Position numbers and translations under genes: made by a program
In this document: in pieces, positions 16,688-25,881 of the stretch
How positions within the stretch are numbered: the first letter of the stretch is position 1
Layout: the number at the start of each line of letters is the position of its first letter
Source of the DNA: CAZYFH01 sp965197395
GTDB taxonomy: Bacteria; Acidobacteriota; Vicinamibacteria; Vicinamibacterales; UBA8438
Length of the DNA stretch: 64,000 bases
Direction of reading: 5' to 3'
Assembly: GCA_965197395.1 (NCBI GenBank)
Contig: CBDANB010000006.1
Coordinates: 558,001-622,000, forward strand
Notes under the pieces: model-generated
The model's input: the letters and a program-made list of their open reading frames with translations, nothing else
The model's database searches: none
Told to the model about the DNA's origin: nothing

Positions 16688-16738
16688 CGTAGCGCAGGCC
16701 TTCAGGCCTGCGAGGCGAGGCTGAAGCCTCGCCCTACG
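16688..16738. repeat. REP-like double-hairpin palindromic repeat
   Basis: Two adjacent perfect hairpins, GCAGGCCT-TC-AGGCCTGC and GGCGAGGC-TGAA-GCCTCGCC, are enclosed by an outer inverted repeat CGTAG...CTACG, giving a clover-leaf-like fold. It sits between convergent genes (16651 and 16793). Such compact palindromes resemble repetitive extragenic palindromes and may end transcription; only one copy is present here. Confidence 0.65.
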
Positions 16739-16792
16739 TCGCGGACCCGAAGCCACGGTCGCGCGCCGCCACCCACGAGCGATCGTCGTCGC

Positions 16793-19411
16793 TCAGTCGT
16801 CCATCACCTCGACGGTGCCTGCCGAACCGTCGACGCGAAGCATCTGCCCGTCCTGAATGCGCGCGGTGGCGACGCCCGTCCCGAGGACAGCGGGGATGTC
16901 GTATTCGCGGGCGACGATGGAGCTGTGGCTGAGGACGCCCCCGACGTCGGTGACGATGGCCGACGCGAGGGCGAAGAGCGGCGTCCAGGCCGGCGTCGTA
17001 ATGGCCGCCACCAGCACCTCGCCCGGCTGCATCTTGCCGAAGTCCTCTGGGCCCTGCAGGACTCGAGCCCGGGCAGTGACCGTACCTGCCTGTGCTCTCA
17101 ATCCTTTGATGACATCGCCCTCTGCGACGTCGACGGCGGCGGGCATAAAGCGCGCCAGATTGAAGCCGAAGAATTTCTTACCCACAGGGAGCGCCACGGG
17201 CGGTGTCACCTGGGCGCGGCCTCGCCACAGCGCCTTCCGCTGCTGAACGGATTCGACGCGTGGCGTCAGCGCCTCCTTACCTGCGTCGAGCGCCGCCGCG
17301 ATCTCGTCCGCCTCTTCGGCGGTGATCCAGAAGACATCGTCGGGCTCGGCGAGCACGCCTGCGGGCACGGCCCGACGACCGAGCTCGCGCAGCAGCCGCC
17401 GTAGCGTAGGCCAGCCGAGCCCGATATCGGCCTGCACGGCCTCGCGCATCGGGAGCGCCGAGAGCGTCCACCCGAGAAGCCGATCGAAGATCCTGCGCCG
17501 CGGACCCCACGTGAGACGACCACGGATCCGACCGATCGCCTCCTCGCGCGCGGCCGTGAGCTTCGCCTGCCTGGCGGCGGGGTCGCCCACCGCACCCGCG
17601 AGGTAGAAGCGGAGCGTGTCGATCAGCGGCGACGGATCGTCGGCCGGCACGGAGTGCACGAAGTCCATGTCGTAGAGCATGGCGCCATACCGATCGAGAT
17701 GCGCCTGGAAGCGCTCCAGCCACGCCTGCCAATCGGATTCTGACGCAAGGCCCGGGGGAGCAGACTCGCTCAGATGGTCGATGATCGATGCCGTCGGTGT
17801 CTCGGCGAGCCAGTCCGCAAGCCCCGGCTGCGCCTGACTCCACGACGCGAGCTCGAACAGCGACTTCTCGGCCAGGATCGGCTCGCTGTCCAGGCCCAAC
17901 AGAAAGGTGGTGGCCGGCGGGTCGTCCCTGCGTTTCACGAGGCGGTCGTAGAAACCGGCGAAGCCCAGCTCGGCCGTCATCGCCATTGGCATCGTGCGTC
18001 GCATCGCGAGGCCGAGATAGTCGCCACCCGCTTCGGCGATCGCCCGTGCTCCCTCGAGCAACTCGGCGGCGCGGCGTTCCTCCAGCGGCCCGTCCGACCA
18101 GGGCGCGACCACGGCCGCATACCGCGCCCGCTCCTCGGTGCGCCATTGGGTCGGTCCGCCGCGAAGAAAGACCATCATCGCGCGGGGCATCCGCAGCAGC
18201 ATGCCCAGCATCGGGCGGATCCGTAGCGCAAACCCCGTGTAGGCGTATCCGTTCACCGCTTCGTACGTCTCCAACGGCGCCCGCAGGCCCAACAACACCA
18301 TGAACAGCCGGTCCATCGCGTGCTCCAGCGCCGGCAGGCCGAGCGTCTCGTAGAGCGGCGAGAGCGGGTTCGGGAGCAGCTCGATCGAGCTGGCCCGGAA
18401 GTACATGTAACCCTCGGGAACATCCCAGCTCGACGGCGGGGCGGCGGACGGTTCTGGGAGGGCGGTAATGGGGCGGGCCTGGAGGATGGCAAAGCGCTCC
18501 TCTGCCCTCGCCCACTCGATGTCCATCGGCCGCCCGTAGAGCGCCTCGATGCGATCCGCGAGCGCGAGCAACTCCAGTGCCGCGTCGTCGTCGAGCGCCG
18601 GCCGTCCTCGTAGCTCGCTCGGCACCGGCTGCTCTTCCGATCCGTCGTCGCTGCGGACGGTCATGATCGCCTTGTCGGTGATCTCGCGCGACACCACGCT
18701 CCGGTCGGCCTTGTCGAGAACCAGCGTGTCGGGCGTCACCTGGCCGGACACGACGGCCTCCCCGAGCCCCCAGGACGCGTTGATGACCACGTGATCCCGG
18801 CGGCCACTGATGGGATGTGCCGTGAACAGGACGCCTGCGGTTTCCGCCGGCACCAGCAGCTGCACGACGACGGCCATGCCGACACCGTCGGTCTCGACGT
18901 CGTGCTGCGCGCGGTAGCCGATGGCCCGCGGCGTCCACAACGAAGCCCAGCAGCGCTTCACGGCGTCGAGCACCGCCGCGCCGCCTTGCATGTTGAGAAA
19001 GGTCTCCTGCTGCCCGGCGAACGAGAGGTCTGGCAAGTCCTCCGCTGTCGCCGACGAGCGCACCGCGACGGCGGGTGCGTCACCCGGGAGCCCCGCGTAC
19101 GCCGCCAGGACGGCCTGCTCGACCTCGGCGGGCACGTGCGCCCGACCGAACGCCGCGCCAATCGCCTGCGACGCCGTGTCCAGCCGTTCGGGCTCGGCGG
19201 TCGTGACCTCCGCGGTAGCGGACGCGATGAGGGCGTCAAGCTCGTTGGCGCGCACGTACTGTCGGTACGCGGCGGTGCTGACGATGAAACCATCGGGCAC
19301 CGGCAGACCGGCCGAGATGAGTCGCACGAGTGAGGCCCCCTTGCCACCCGCTGTCGCCAGTTCGGCGGCGCGTTGGTCGCCGAGGGGGAGCGTCAATGGG
19401 GCATCGGTCAT
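16793..19411 (-). CDS. PEP-synthase-like phosphotransferase with rifampicin-phosphotransferase architecture
   Basis: 872 residues from ATG 19411 (GGAGG upstream). Domain order: ATP-grasp PPDK N-domain (GGKGASLVRLISAGLPVPDG, AVRSSATAEDLPDLSFAGQQ, ASWGLGEAVVSG, up to ~residue 330), a long helical middle domain (~residues 340-750), and a C-terminal swivelling phospho-histidine domain (GGVLSHSSIVAREYDIPAVLG, His near residue 829). The PEP/pyruvate TIM barrel of true PEP synthase is absent. This three-domain layout and length are those of rifampicin phosphotransferases (Rph), where ATP beta-phosphate passes via the His to the antibiotic. Many relatives have unknown substrates, so the resistance role is unproven. 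It is divergent from the cyclophilin gene, 167 bp away. Confidence 0.8.
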   Translation of the reverse strand: MTDAPLTLPLGDQRAAELATAGGKGASLVRLISAGLPVPDGFIVSTAAYRQYVRANELDALIASATAEVTTAEPERLDTASQAIGAAFGRAHVPAEVEQAVLAAYAGLPGDAPAVAVRSSATAEDLPDLSFAGQQETFLNMQGGAAVLDAVKRCWASLWTPRAIGYRAQHDVETDGVGMAVVVQLLVPAETAGVLFTAHPISGRRDHVVINASWGLGEAVVSGQVTPDTLVLDKADRSVVSREITDKAIMTVRSDDGSEEQPVPSELRGRPALDDDAALELLALADRIEALYGRPMDIEWARAEERFAILQARPITALPEPSAAPPSSWDVPEGYMYFRASSIELLPNPLSPLYETLGLPALEHAMDRLFMVLLGLRAPLETYEAVNGYAYTGFALRIRPMLGMLLRMPRAMMVFLRGGPTQWRTEERARYAAVVAPWSDGPLEERRAAELLEGARAIAEAGGDYLGLAMRRTMPMAMTAELGFAGFYDRLVKRRDDPPATTFLLGLDSEPILAEKSLFELASWSQAQPGLADWLAETPTASIIDHLSESAPPGLASESDWQAWLERFQAHLDRYGAMLYDMDFVHSVPADDPSPLIDTLRFYLAGAVGDPAARQAKLTAAREEAIGRIRGRLTWGPRRRIFDRLLGWTLSALPMREAVQADIGLGWPTLRRLLRELGRRAVPAGVLAEPDDVFWITAEEADEIAAALDAGKEALTPRVESVQQRKALWRGRAQVTPPVALPVGKKFFGFNLARFMPAAVDVAEGDVIKGLRAQAGTVTARARVLQGPEDFGKMQPGEVLVAAITTPAWTPLFALASAIVTDVGGVLSHSSIVAREYDIPAVLGTGVATARIQDGQMLRVDGSAGTVEVMDD

Positions 19412-19578
19412 GCTGCCTCCTCCGACCTGGCCGCTACCCGACGCGCCAGTGTCCGCAGGCCAGTGACAAATAATAGCCGCCATCCGCCGCCACCGATCGG
19501 TGTGCCGCGGTGCTAGGATTGCACCGCACGGTCGGCACGCGGCCACGTGGCAGTACCCCCGAGTACAGAGAGGAGCCC

Positions 19579-20139
19579 ATGGTCATTCAGCTTCGAGCGT
19601 TGGCTGTTATCACGTCGGCGTGTCTCCTGACCCTCGTCCAGAGCCCGGGCGTCGCCGCACAGGGCAACCCGGTCGTGGTGTTGGACACGAGCATGGGCGC
19701 CATCACGGTCGAATTGTTCCAGGAAGAAGCGCCGATCAGCGTCGAGAACTTTCTCTCCTACGTCGACGAGGAGCACTACAGCGGCGTCATCTTCCACCGG
19801 GTGATCGAGACCTTCATGATCCAGGGTGGGCGCTTCACGGCCGACATGCAGCCACGACCTGTGCGCGCCCCGATCAAGAACGAAGCGGCCAACGGCTTGG
19901 ACAACGACAAGTATACCCTGGCCATGGCGCGCACCAACGCGGTCGATAGCGCGACCGACCAGTTCTTCATCAATATGGTCGACAACAATTTCCTCAACCA
20001 TGAGGTGCGGGATTTCGGCTATGCCGTCTTCGGGCGGGTCACCGATGGCACCGACGTGGTGGATCGGATTGCAGCCACACCGGTCACCGACAGCGTGCCG
20101 AACGAGCCGGTCGTCATCCGGTCGGTCAGCCGGCAATAG
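19579..20139 (+). CDS. Secreted cyclophilin-type peptidyl-prolyl isomerase
   Basis: 186 residues from ATG 19579 (GAGAGGAG upstream), with a signal peptide ending GVAAQG. Cyclophilin motifs: VVLDTSMGAITVELF, GVIFHRVIETFMIQGG (catalytic Arg region), TLAMARTN, QFFINMVDNNFLN and YAVFGRVTDGTDVVDRI. This is the short bacterial PpiA/PpiB class, acting on prolyl bonds of secreted proteins in the periplasm. It is 22 bp upstream of the serine hydrolase gene and probably cotranscribed with it. Confidence 0.92.
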   Translation: MVIQLRALAVITSACLLTLVQSPGVAAQGNPVVVLDTSMGAITVELFQEEAPISVENFLSYVDEEHYSGVIFHRVIETFMIQGGRFTADMQPRPVRAPIKNEAANGLDNDKYTLAMARTNAVDSATDQFFINMVDNNFLNHEVRDFGYAVFGRVTDGTDVVDRIAATPVTDSVPNEPVVIRSVSRQ

Positions 20140-20161
20140 TCTGGAGCCAGAGAGGTGGCCG

Positions 20162-21475
20162 ATGCAATCGAAGACCAGCGTCCTCATCGCCACCAGTGCT
20201 GTCCTCGCCGCCGCGCTGCTACTCCCGAACACCGGCGTGCGCGGAGCGGATCTGGCCGACCTGCCACGCGCGACACCCGAAGAGGTCGGGATGTCCTCCG
20301 CACGGCTCGACCGGGTCAGCGCGCTGATGCAGCGATACATCGACGACGGCCGCGTGGCCGGCACGGTGACGCTGATCGCGCGTCACGGCAAGATCGCGCA
20401 TTTCGAGGCCCAAGGCTGGCGCGACAAGGCGGCCGGCGAGGCGATGCCGGAGGACGCGATCTTCACGATCATGTCGATGACGAAGCCGATCGTCTCAGTG
20501 GCGCTGATGATGCTGTACGAGGAGGGGCATTTTCTCCTCGACGATCCACTCTCGAAGTGGCTGCCAGCCTACGCCGACCAGCAGGTCGCGCTGAGAACAC
20601 CGGCGCGCACGGCCCGCGCGGCGGCCGCGAGACCCGTGACCGTGCGCCACGTGCTGACGCACACGTCGGGCCTCAGCCTCAGTCCCGATCTCCGGCCGAG
20701 TTACGGCTTCCCCGCGCGCCCTGGCGTCGAGCAAGCGGATACCGTCGCCGAGGCGATCGATCACGCCGCCGATGTCCCGCTGGCGTTCCATCCAGGCGAC
20801 GAGTGGCAATACGGGGCGTCGACCGATTACGTGGCGATGCTCGTCGAGCGGATCTCAGGGATGAGCGTGCGCGACTTCCTCCGGCAGCGAATCTTCGAGC
20901 CGCTGGGCATGGACGATACGCACTACAACGTGCCGCAGGCGAAGGTCGGCCGGGTGGCGGCGGTCTACCGCCCGACCGGACCGGCGAACACCCTCGAGCT
21001 GTTCCGCGCGCCGGCGTTCCAGGAGCCGACGCGCTACTTCGGCGGGGTCGCGGGGTTGAGCTCCACCGCGGCCGACTATTTCCTCTTCCATCAGATGATG
21101 CTGAACGGCGGAGAGCTGAACGGCGTGCGGATTCTCAGCCCGCGCACCGTCAACCTGATGGTCAGCAATCACGTCGGCGACAAGAACATCTACATCCGCG
21201 GCGCCGGCTATGGCTTTGGTCTCGGATACGGAATCCTCCTCGATTCCGGCAAAGCAAACGAGCACCTCTCGCCCGGCAGCTTCATGTGGGGCGGCGCGTG
21301 GGGCACGCTGTCGTGGGTCGATCCCGTCGAGGACATGCTCGCGGTCTACATGATGCAGATCACGTCGTATGCGCATCTCAACGTGCGCCGTGACCTCGCC
21401 ACCGTCGCATCGCAGTCCATCATCGAGAGCCACCGGCACCATCCGCCGACGGTGATCGGGTACGCGTCGCGCTAG
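20162..21475 (+). CDS. Secreted serine hydrolase, class C beta-lactamase family
   Basis: 437 residues from ATG 20162 (AGAGAGG upstream), with a signal peptide through LPNTGVRGA. SxxK appears as IMSMTKPIVS, the second motif as YGASTDYVAML, and the third as MWGGAWGT in place of KTG/HGG. VGMSSARLDRVSALMQRYID and VAGTVTLIARHGKIAHFEAQ are the typical N-terminal strands. This branch includes carboxylesterases and EstB-like enzymes; it is probably a periplasmic esterase or peptidase. The remnant at 15972 belongs to the same branch. Confidence 0.9.
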   Translation: MQSKTSVLIATSAVLAAALLLPNTGVRGADLADLPRATPEEVGMSSARLDRVSALMQRYIDDGRVAGTVTLIARHGKIAHFEAQGWRDKAAGEAMPEDAIFTIMSMTKPIVSVALMMLYEEGHFLLDDPLSKWLPAYADQQVALRTPARTARAAAARPVTVRHVLTHTSGLSLSPDLRPSYGFPARPGVEQADTVAEAIDHAADVPLAFHPGDEWQYGASTDYVAMLVERISGMSVRDFLRQRIFEPLGMDDTHYNVPQAKVGRVAAVYRPTGPANTLELFRAPAFQEPTRYFGGVAGLSSTAADYFLFHQMMLNGGELNGVRILSPRTVNLMVSNHVGDKNIYIRGAGYGFGLGYGILLDSGKANEHLSPGSFMWGGAWGTLSWVDPVEDMLAVYMMQITSYAHLNVRRDLATVASQSIIESHRHHPPTVIGYASR

Positions 21476-21713
21476 CAGCCCGTGGTGAACGCAGCGCGTT
21501 GACGTCTCCAGCGCGCACCGGTGGCGAAGCCCGAGACGACGATCGACAATGCTGTCGTCTCGCGATCACTCTTGTCAGTCGACGGGTAGGTCCGACCCAT
21601 CGGCGACCTGGAAACCGCCCCTCCAGTGGGCTCCAGCTGCGTCGATCCCGGCATCCGTCATCGGCACACCCTTTGCGAGTCAGTGTCCGGAGGCTTCCCG
21701 CGCCGGATACCGC

Positions 21714-22514
21714 ATGCAGACCGATCCCCACGATGGCCCCCCACTGGACACCGATGGCCTGACGTGGCTGCTCAGCCTGCCGCGTGTGCCGGTCACTCTG
21801 ACGCCGGAGGAGAGCCGCGGCGGGCGATCCCGACTCCGGCGTTTTAGTATCCAATTGCCGCTCCGCTATCGCCTTGAGCACGACGCGACGTGGCATCACG
21901 CGGTGACCGAGAACATGAGCCGCTCCGGACTCCTCTTTCACTCGCATCGCGAAGCATTCGCGGACCGCGTCACGGACGCGAACGAGGGCACGTCGATCGA
22001 CCTGCAGATCGTCGTGCCCGCGGAGCGGCCGGATTCCGCGCCGACACACGTGCGCGCTGCGGGTCGCGTGGTGCGCACACTGTACGACCGGCGCGGCACG
22101 CTCATCCGGGTCGCGGTCGCCGTGGAGGGATACCACCTGCACGATGGTGGCTTTGACGCGTCGTCGTCGACTCCTGCATACCAGCCACGCCGGCGCTTTC
22201 CCCGTGCCGCGCTCCAGTATGACGAGCGTCTCGTGGTGGAGATTGTGCCCGAGAGTGGCGGCCGCTCGAATGGCCAGGTCGTCGCGGTCGGGTTCGGCGG
22301 CGCGTTTCTCGAGATGTCGGACAACTATCGGGAAGGCACCAGGCTCCGCATCCGGTTCAGGCTTCCGCCGACGTTCTCGGAGATCATGTGCACGGCGGTC
22401 GTCCGGAATCGGGCGCCGGGCCGGGGCGTCGGCGTGGCATTCTCGGAGCTGTCGTGCTGGGAGCGCGAGGAACTGCAGCGCTTTGTCGCGCGGCACACGT
22501 TGCCGCCGGAGTGA
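21714..22514 (+). CDS. Tandem PilZ-domain protein (c-di-GMP receptor candidate)
   Basis: ATG 21714 gives 266 residues; an earlier ATG at 21549 would add 55 low-complexity residues. First PilZ domain: RLRRFSIQLPLRYRL followed by TENMSRSGLLF, which carries the basic N-terminal and N-x-S-x-x-G signatures of c-di-GMP binding. Second PilZ domain: QPRRRFPRAALQYDERL followed by VVAVGFGGAFLEM, where the D/N-x-S motif is lost, so only the first domain is likely to bind. It converges with the Tad-linked methyltransferase gene 8 bp away, so a role in pilus or surface behaviour is a reasonable guess. Confidence 0.8.
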   Translation: MQTDPHDGPPLDTDGLTWLLSLPRVPVTLTPEESRGGRSRLRRFSIQLPLRYRLEHDATWHHAVTENMSRSGLLFHSHREAFADRVTDANEGTSIDLQIVVPAERPDSAPTHVRAAGRVVRTLYDRRGTLIRVAVAVEGYHLHDGGFDASSSTPAYQPRRRFPRAALQYDERLVVEIVPESGGRSNGQVVAVGFGGAFLEMSDNYREGTRLRIRFRLPPTFSEIMCTAVVRNRAPGRGVGVAFSELSCWEREELQRFVARHTLPPE

Positions 22515-22522
22515 GCACCGGG

Positions 22523-23233
22523 TCAATACACACCGGGCACGAAGCGCCACACCACACGCCGACGATACGCACGGTAGGTGCTGTCCCGCGCGAGCGTGTC
22601 TTCCTCGAACCGCACGCGGACGACGAGCGCGAGGTCGGCGAGCACGAGCATGGCGACGTTCCACACCGTGGCATGCGCCGCGAGGAACGACACGTGAGTC
22701 AGCACGTAGCCGACGTAAATAGGATGCCTCACCAACCGATACACACCCGTGCAGACGATGCCCCGGTTGGCCGGTAGGATCGCAAAACTCCGGCCGAGCG
22801 ACATCTTGCCGACGACGACCAACAAGAGACCCACGCTCGAGACGACGACCGTGTACGCATCGGCCAGCAGCGCCACGCCGGCCGTTGGCGTCAACAGCAT
22901 GGGCCCGCTGACCGATGCGGCCACGACGACGCGCACCGACCAGCGGCGATCGACCTCGACGGCTTGCCTCCGAAGCAAGGTCAGCACGACGACCAGTGAT
23001 TCGCTCACGAGCAACAACAACGCCGTCACGCGGCCCGTGTCGACGACGCTCTCCCCGACACGGTAGACCAGACCAAGGAACAACCCGGCAACGACGATGC
23101 GCGCGACCGCATCCGCCGGGTCGCCGGTGAGCGGCGCGGACCGTCTCCGGCGCGCGGGGCGTGGCGCGGTAGACCGCGACACCCGGTTGAGCGGTGCGGC
23201 GTCGGCTCCCACCGCGCGGGCCGTATCCGGCAT
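22523..23233 (-). CDS. Isoprenylcysteine carboxyl-methyltransferase-like membrane protein
   Basis: 236 residues from ATG 23233, which lies 2 bp after the stop of the AAA+ gene, so it is the last gene of the Tad operon. After a ~45-residue basic N-terminus come five or so membrane helices. The C-terminal signature GVYRLVRHPIYVGYVLTHVS, then RVRFEEDTLARDSTYRAYRR, is that of the ICMT/PEMT (phospholipid or isoprenylcysteine methyltransferase) fold, with SAM bound by the RHP and E-E motifs. Bacterial members have mostly unknown substrates. Its place in a pilus operon suggests methylation of a lipid or pilus component, which is inference. Confidence 0.8.
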   Translation of the reverse strand: MPDTARAVGADAAPLNRVSRSTAPRPARRRRSAPLTGDPADAVARIVVAGLFLGLVYRVGESVVDTGRVTALLLLVSESLVVVLTLLRRQAVEVDRRWSVRVVVAASVSGPMLLTPTAGVALLADAYTVVVSSVGLLLVVVGKMSLGRSFAILPANRGIVCTGVYRLVRHPIYVGYVLTHVSFLAAHATVWNVAMLVLADLALVVRVRFEEDTLARDSTYRAYRRRVVWRFVPGVY

Positions 23234-23235
23234 CG

Positions 23236-24576
23236 TCACATCGACGCCTCGGTCTTGGGCGTCACCGGAGCATCCAGGAAATACACCCGGCAGGCGGCGT
23301 CGAGGAGTTCCTCGGTAATCGCCGGCGTGCGGTTGTTGTAGTGACACCGGTTGACGATCTGGTCGATGAGATCGCGTGGGTGACAGGCGCGCACCGGTAT
23401 GCCCCGCGTGTTGTAGTAGTGGCGATACAGGTAGTCCACGGCCGCCCGATCAAACGCGACCCGAGATCGCTCACAGTTCAGCTTGAAGATCGCCGTGTAC
23501 TGCTCGTACGAGGGATCCTGAGCCAGGATCTTGTAGGGGATGCGACGAAGAAACGCTTCGTCGGCCAACGCTCTCGGCTCGAGGTTCGTCGCGAAGACCA
23601 CGAGCACGTCGAACGGCACCTCGAACTTGCGGCCGGTCGTGAGCGTCAGGTAGTCGACTCTTGCCTCGAGCGGCACGATCCACCGGTTCAGCAACTCGCG
23701 CGCGGGCACCCGCTGACGGCCGAAGTCGTCGATGACGAGCACGCCCCCATTCGCCTTCAACTGCATCGGGGCCTCATAAAACGACGAGAGCTGGTTGAAG
23801 TTGAGGTCGAGCATGTCGAGCGTCAGCTCGCCACCCACGGTGATGACGGGCCGTCGAATCCGCACCCACCGCCTGTCGCTTTCCTCCGTCGTACGAATCA
23901 ACCGGCTGGCGTCGTCCTGCTCGAGCGCGACGTGACTGACCGGGTCGAACAGCGATATGACCTGGCCATCGATGTCGAGTGCGTGTGGCACGTAGACGTC
24001 CCCACCGAGCGCGCGACCGATACCCCGTCCCATGACGCTCTTGCCGTTGCCGGGCGGTCCGTGAAGGAACATGGCCTTGCGCGAGCTGACCGCGGGCCCC
24101 AGCTGGTCGATCATGTCGTCGGTGACGATCAGGTCCGAGAACCCGGCCACGATCCGGTCGCGGTCGACGTGCCCGGTCGCCGCGCGGACGTGCTTCATGT
24201 ACTCGAGGTATTGCGTGAGCGGGACGGGCGCCGCGCCGACGTACCCACAGACAGTCATGAGCGCCCGGGTCCGGTCGCGACCCATGTCCGTCAGGGAATA
24301 TCGATAGCCCGCCGTGCCGGCGCCAACCGCGCTCCGCACCTCCATGAGATGCTCGGCGCGAAGATGCTCGACGACCGGCTCGATCATCCCGTACGGGAGA
24401 CACACGCGGTCCGCCAGATCCCGGCCGGCCGCCTCGCCCGCATAGAGGATCTTGAGCAGCAGCCCCGACACGTCGTCGTCGGCCAAGCCAGTGTCCTCGA
24501 GCGTCGGTGGCGCCTGCGGAACGATCGTGTCCGACCAGGTCCGCGGAGCGTCGACGAGCGATGCCGTGCTGGCCAT
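23236..24576 (-). CDS. AAA+ ATPase (MoxR-like) encoded in the Tad operon
   Basis: 446 residues. The N-terminal ~110 residues look like a winged-helix region (LLLKILYAGEAAGRDLADRV, YRYSLTDMGRDR). The AAA+ core has Walker A HGPPGNGKSVMGRGIG, Walker B GVLVIDDFGRQRVP, sensor-type FATNLEPRALADEAFLRRIP, and a C-terminal lid with ACHPRDLIDQI. An insertion around residues 195-260 contains ALDIDGQVISLFDPVSHVAL. Such ATPases often remodel or assemble complexes. It is separated by only 3 bp from the DUF192 gene upstream and 2 bp from the methyltransferase downstream, so the three are cotranscribed with tadC. Confidence 0.85.
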   Translation of the reverse strand: MASTASLVDAPRTWSDTIVPQAPPTLEDTGLADDDVSGLLLKILYAGEAAGRDLADRVCLPYGMIEPVVEHLRAEHLMEVRSAVGAGTAGYRYSLTDMGRDRTRALMTVCGYVGAAPVPLTQYLEYMKHVRAATGHVDRDRIVAGFSDLIVTDDMIDQLGPAVSSRKAMFLHGPPGNGKSVMGRGIGRALGGDVYVPHALDIDGQVISLFDPVSHVALEQDDASRLIRTTEESDRRWVRIRRPVITVGGELTLDMLDLNFNQLSSFYEAPMQLKANGGVLVIDDFGRQRVPARELLNRWIVPLEARVDYLTLTTGRKFEVPFDVLVVFATNLEPRALADEAFLRRIPYKILAQDPSYEQYTAIFKLNCERSRVAFDRAAVDYLYRHYYNTRGIPVRACHPRDLIDQIVNRCHYNNRTPAITEELLDAACRVYFLDAPVTPKTEASM

Positions 24577-24579
24577 GAG

Positions 24580-24966
24580 CTACGCGGCCTCCTCGAGCGC
24601 CACGGTGTGACCGATCCGGACCTCGCAGCGCGACACGCTCCCCGCCGGCAGCTCGAGCACGCCAACGGCGCCGCGACGCGGCAGACGGATGCGCCACGGC
24701 CGCATCTCGGTCACCATGTCGACAACCTCGCCCGATCGATTGAGCGCCACGACGTCGATGGAAAAGCGCATGCCGTACGTGTGCACCCCGCGGCACGGCG
24801 TGATCCACAACCCCTCGCCGGTCGCGAATCGGTGACGCGCGAGGAGGCCGACGGCGCGTGCGACGCGCGTGGCGACCGTCGTGACGGACACCGCCAGCAC
24901 GCGTCCGTTGTCGACGTCGCGGGCGACCAGCAGCGCCCCCGGATCGGGCCACGACAGCTTGCTCAC
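24580..24966 (-). CDS. DUF192 (UPF0127) protein
   Basis: 128 residues. I place the start at a GTG (24964-24966) that overlaps the tadC stop as GTGA; longer versions would lie inside tadC in another frame. Family signatures: TVATRVARAVGLLARHRF, GLWITPCRGVHTYGMRFSID, VVALNRSGEVVDMVTEMRPW and GVLELPAGSVSRCEVRIGHTV. The biochemical role of DUF192 is unknown; members are often found beside Tad/type II secretion genes in acidobacteria and others. No signal peptide is visible here, although many relatives are exported. Confidence 0.85.
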   Translation of the reverse strand: MSKLSWPDPGALLVARDVDNGRVLAVSVTTVATRVARAVGLLARHRFATGEGLWITPCRGVHTYGMRFSIDVVALNRSGEVVDMVTEMRPWRIRLPRRGAVGVLELPAGSVSRCEVRIGHTVALEEAA

Positions 24967-25880
24967 TGTCCCCCTTCGATGATCGGAAAGAGCACCTTGA
25001 CGAACCGGATGGCCGCTGGACCGATGGTCACGATCCAGATCGCCGGAAAGATGCAGAGCACGAGCGGGAAGACCATCTTGACACCGGTCTTCGCGGCGGC
25101 CTCCTCGGCGCGCTGACGTCGCTTCGTCCGAAGGGTGTCGGAGTAGACCCGGAGCGAGCTTGCGACGCTCGTACCGAATTTGTCGGTCTGGACGAGCATG
25201 GCCACGAGCGAGTTGAGGTCGTCGACACCGGTCCGATTGGCGAGATTCCGGAGCGCGTCCGATCGCGCCGTGCCGGCGAGCAGCTCCAGATTGACTAGTC
25301 GAAGTTCGTCGGCGAGCTCGGGGTGTGCGAAGGCCAGCTCCTGGCCGACCCGCAGCAGCGCCTGGTCCAGACCCAATCCCGCCTCGACGCTCACGACCAG
25401 CAGATCCAGGGCGTCCGGAAGCGCGAGCCGGATCTTGTGCTGGCGCCGCTTGACCACGCGGGCCAGCCCCATGCCAGTCAGCAGATAGCCGAGGCCGGCG
25501 GCACCGAGCCCGAGCAACAGGTTGGGGCGCATGACCAGGGGCGTCGCGCACAGCAGAAAGCCGAGGACGGCGACCCCGACGCGAATCGCGAGGAACACCG
25601 ACAGCGCCTCACCGCGCCGGAACCCCGCGTGCACGAGACGATTGCGGAGCTTGCCCAGCTCGCGGGTCGATCGGGGAACCCTCTCCCCCACCTGCTGGAG
25701 GAAACTGACCACCCGCTGCGTGCCCGCCCGCGCATCGGATGCGTCTTCGGCCGCCCCCATGACGTCGCGCAGTCGCTTGTCTACCGCGACCGCCGAACGC
25801 GACGACATCAACAGCACTGCCGCGCCACCGATCAAGAGCGACGCAAGCATAAACGCCAAGAGGGGCAACAGTACCGTCAC
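24963..25880 (-). CDS. tadC: TadC-like inner-membrane platform protein (T2SF family)
   Basis: 305 residues with an N-terminal membrane helix (LLPLLAFMLASLLIGGAAVL), a central pair (RVGVAVLGFLLCATPLVM, LLLGLGAAGLGYLLTG) and a last helix near VFPLVLCIFPAIWIVTIGPA. The cytoplasmic T2SF domain contains LPDALDLLVVSVEAGLGLDQ and QTDKFGTSVASSLRVYSDTL. With TadB it forms the platform on which CpaF drives Flp pilus assembly. Its ATG is 1 bp after the tadB stop region, and its stop overlaps the next gene. Confidence 0.92.
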   Translation of the reverse strand: MTVLLPLLAFMLASLLIGGAAVLLMSSRSAVAVDKRLRDVMGAAEDASDARAGTQRVVSFLQQVGERVPRSTRELGKLRNRLVHAGFRRGEALSVFLAIRVGVAVLGFLLCATPLVMRPNLLLGLGAAGLGYLLTGMGLARVVKRRQHKIRLALPDALDLLVVSVEAGLGLDQALLRVGQELAFAHPELADELRLVNLELLAGTARSDALRNLANRTGVDDLNSLVAMLVQTDKFGTSVASSLRVYSDTLRTKRRQRAEEAAAKTGVKMVFPLVLCIFPAIWIVTIGPAAIRFVKVLFPIIEGGQ

Positions 25881-25881
25881 G

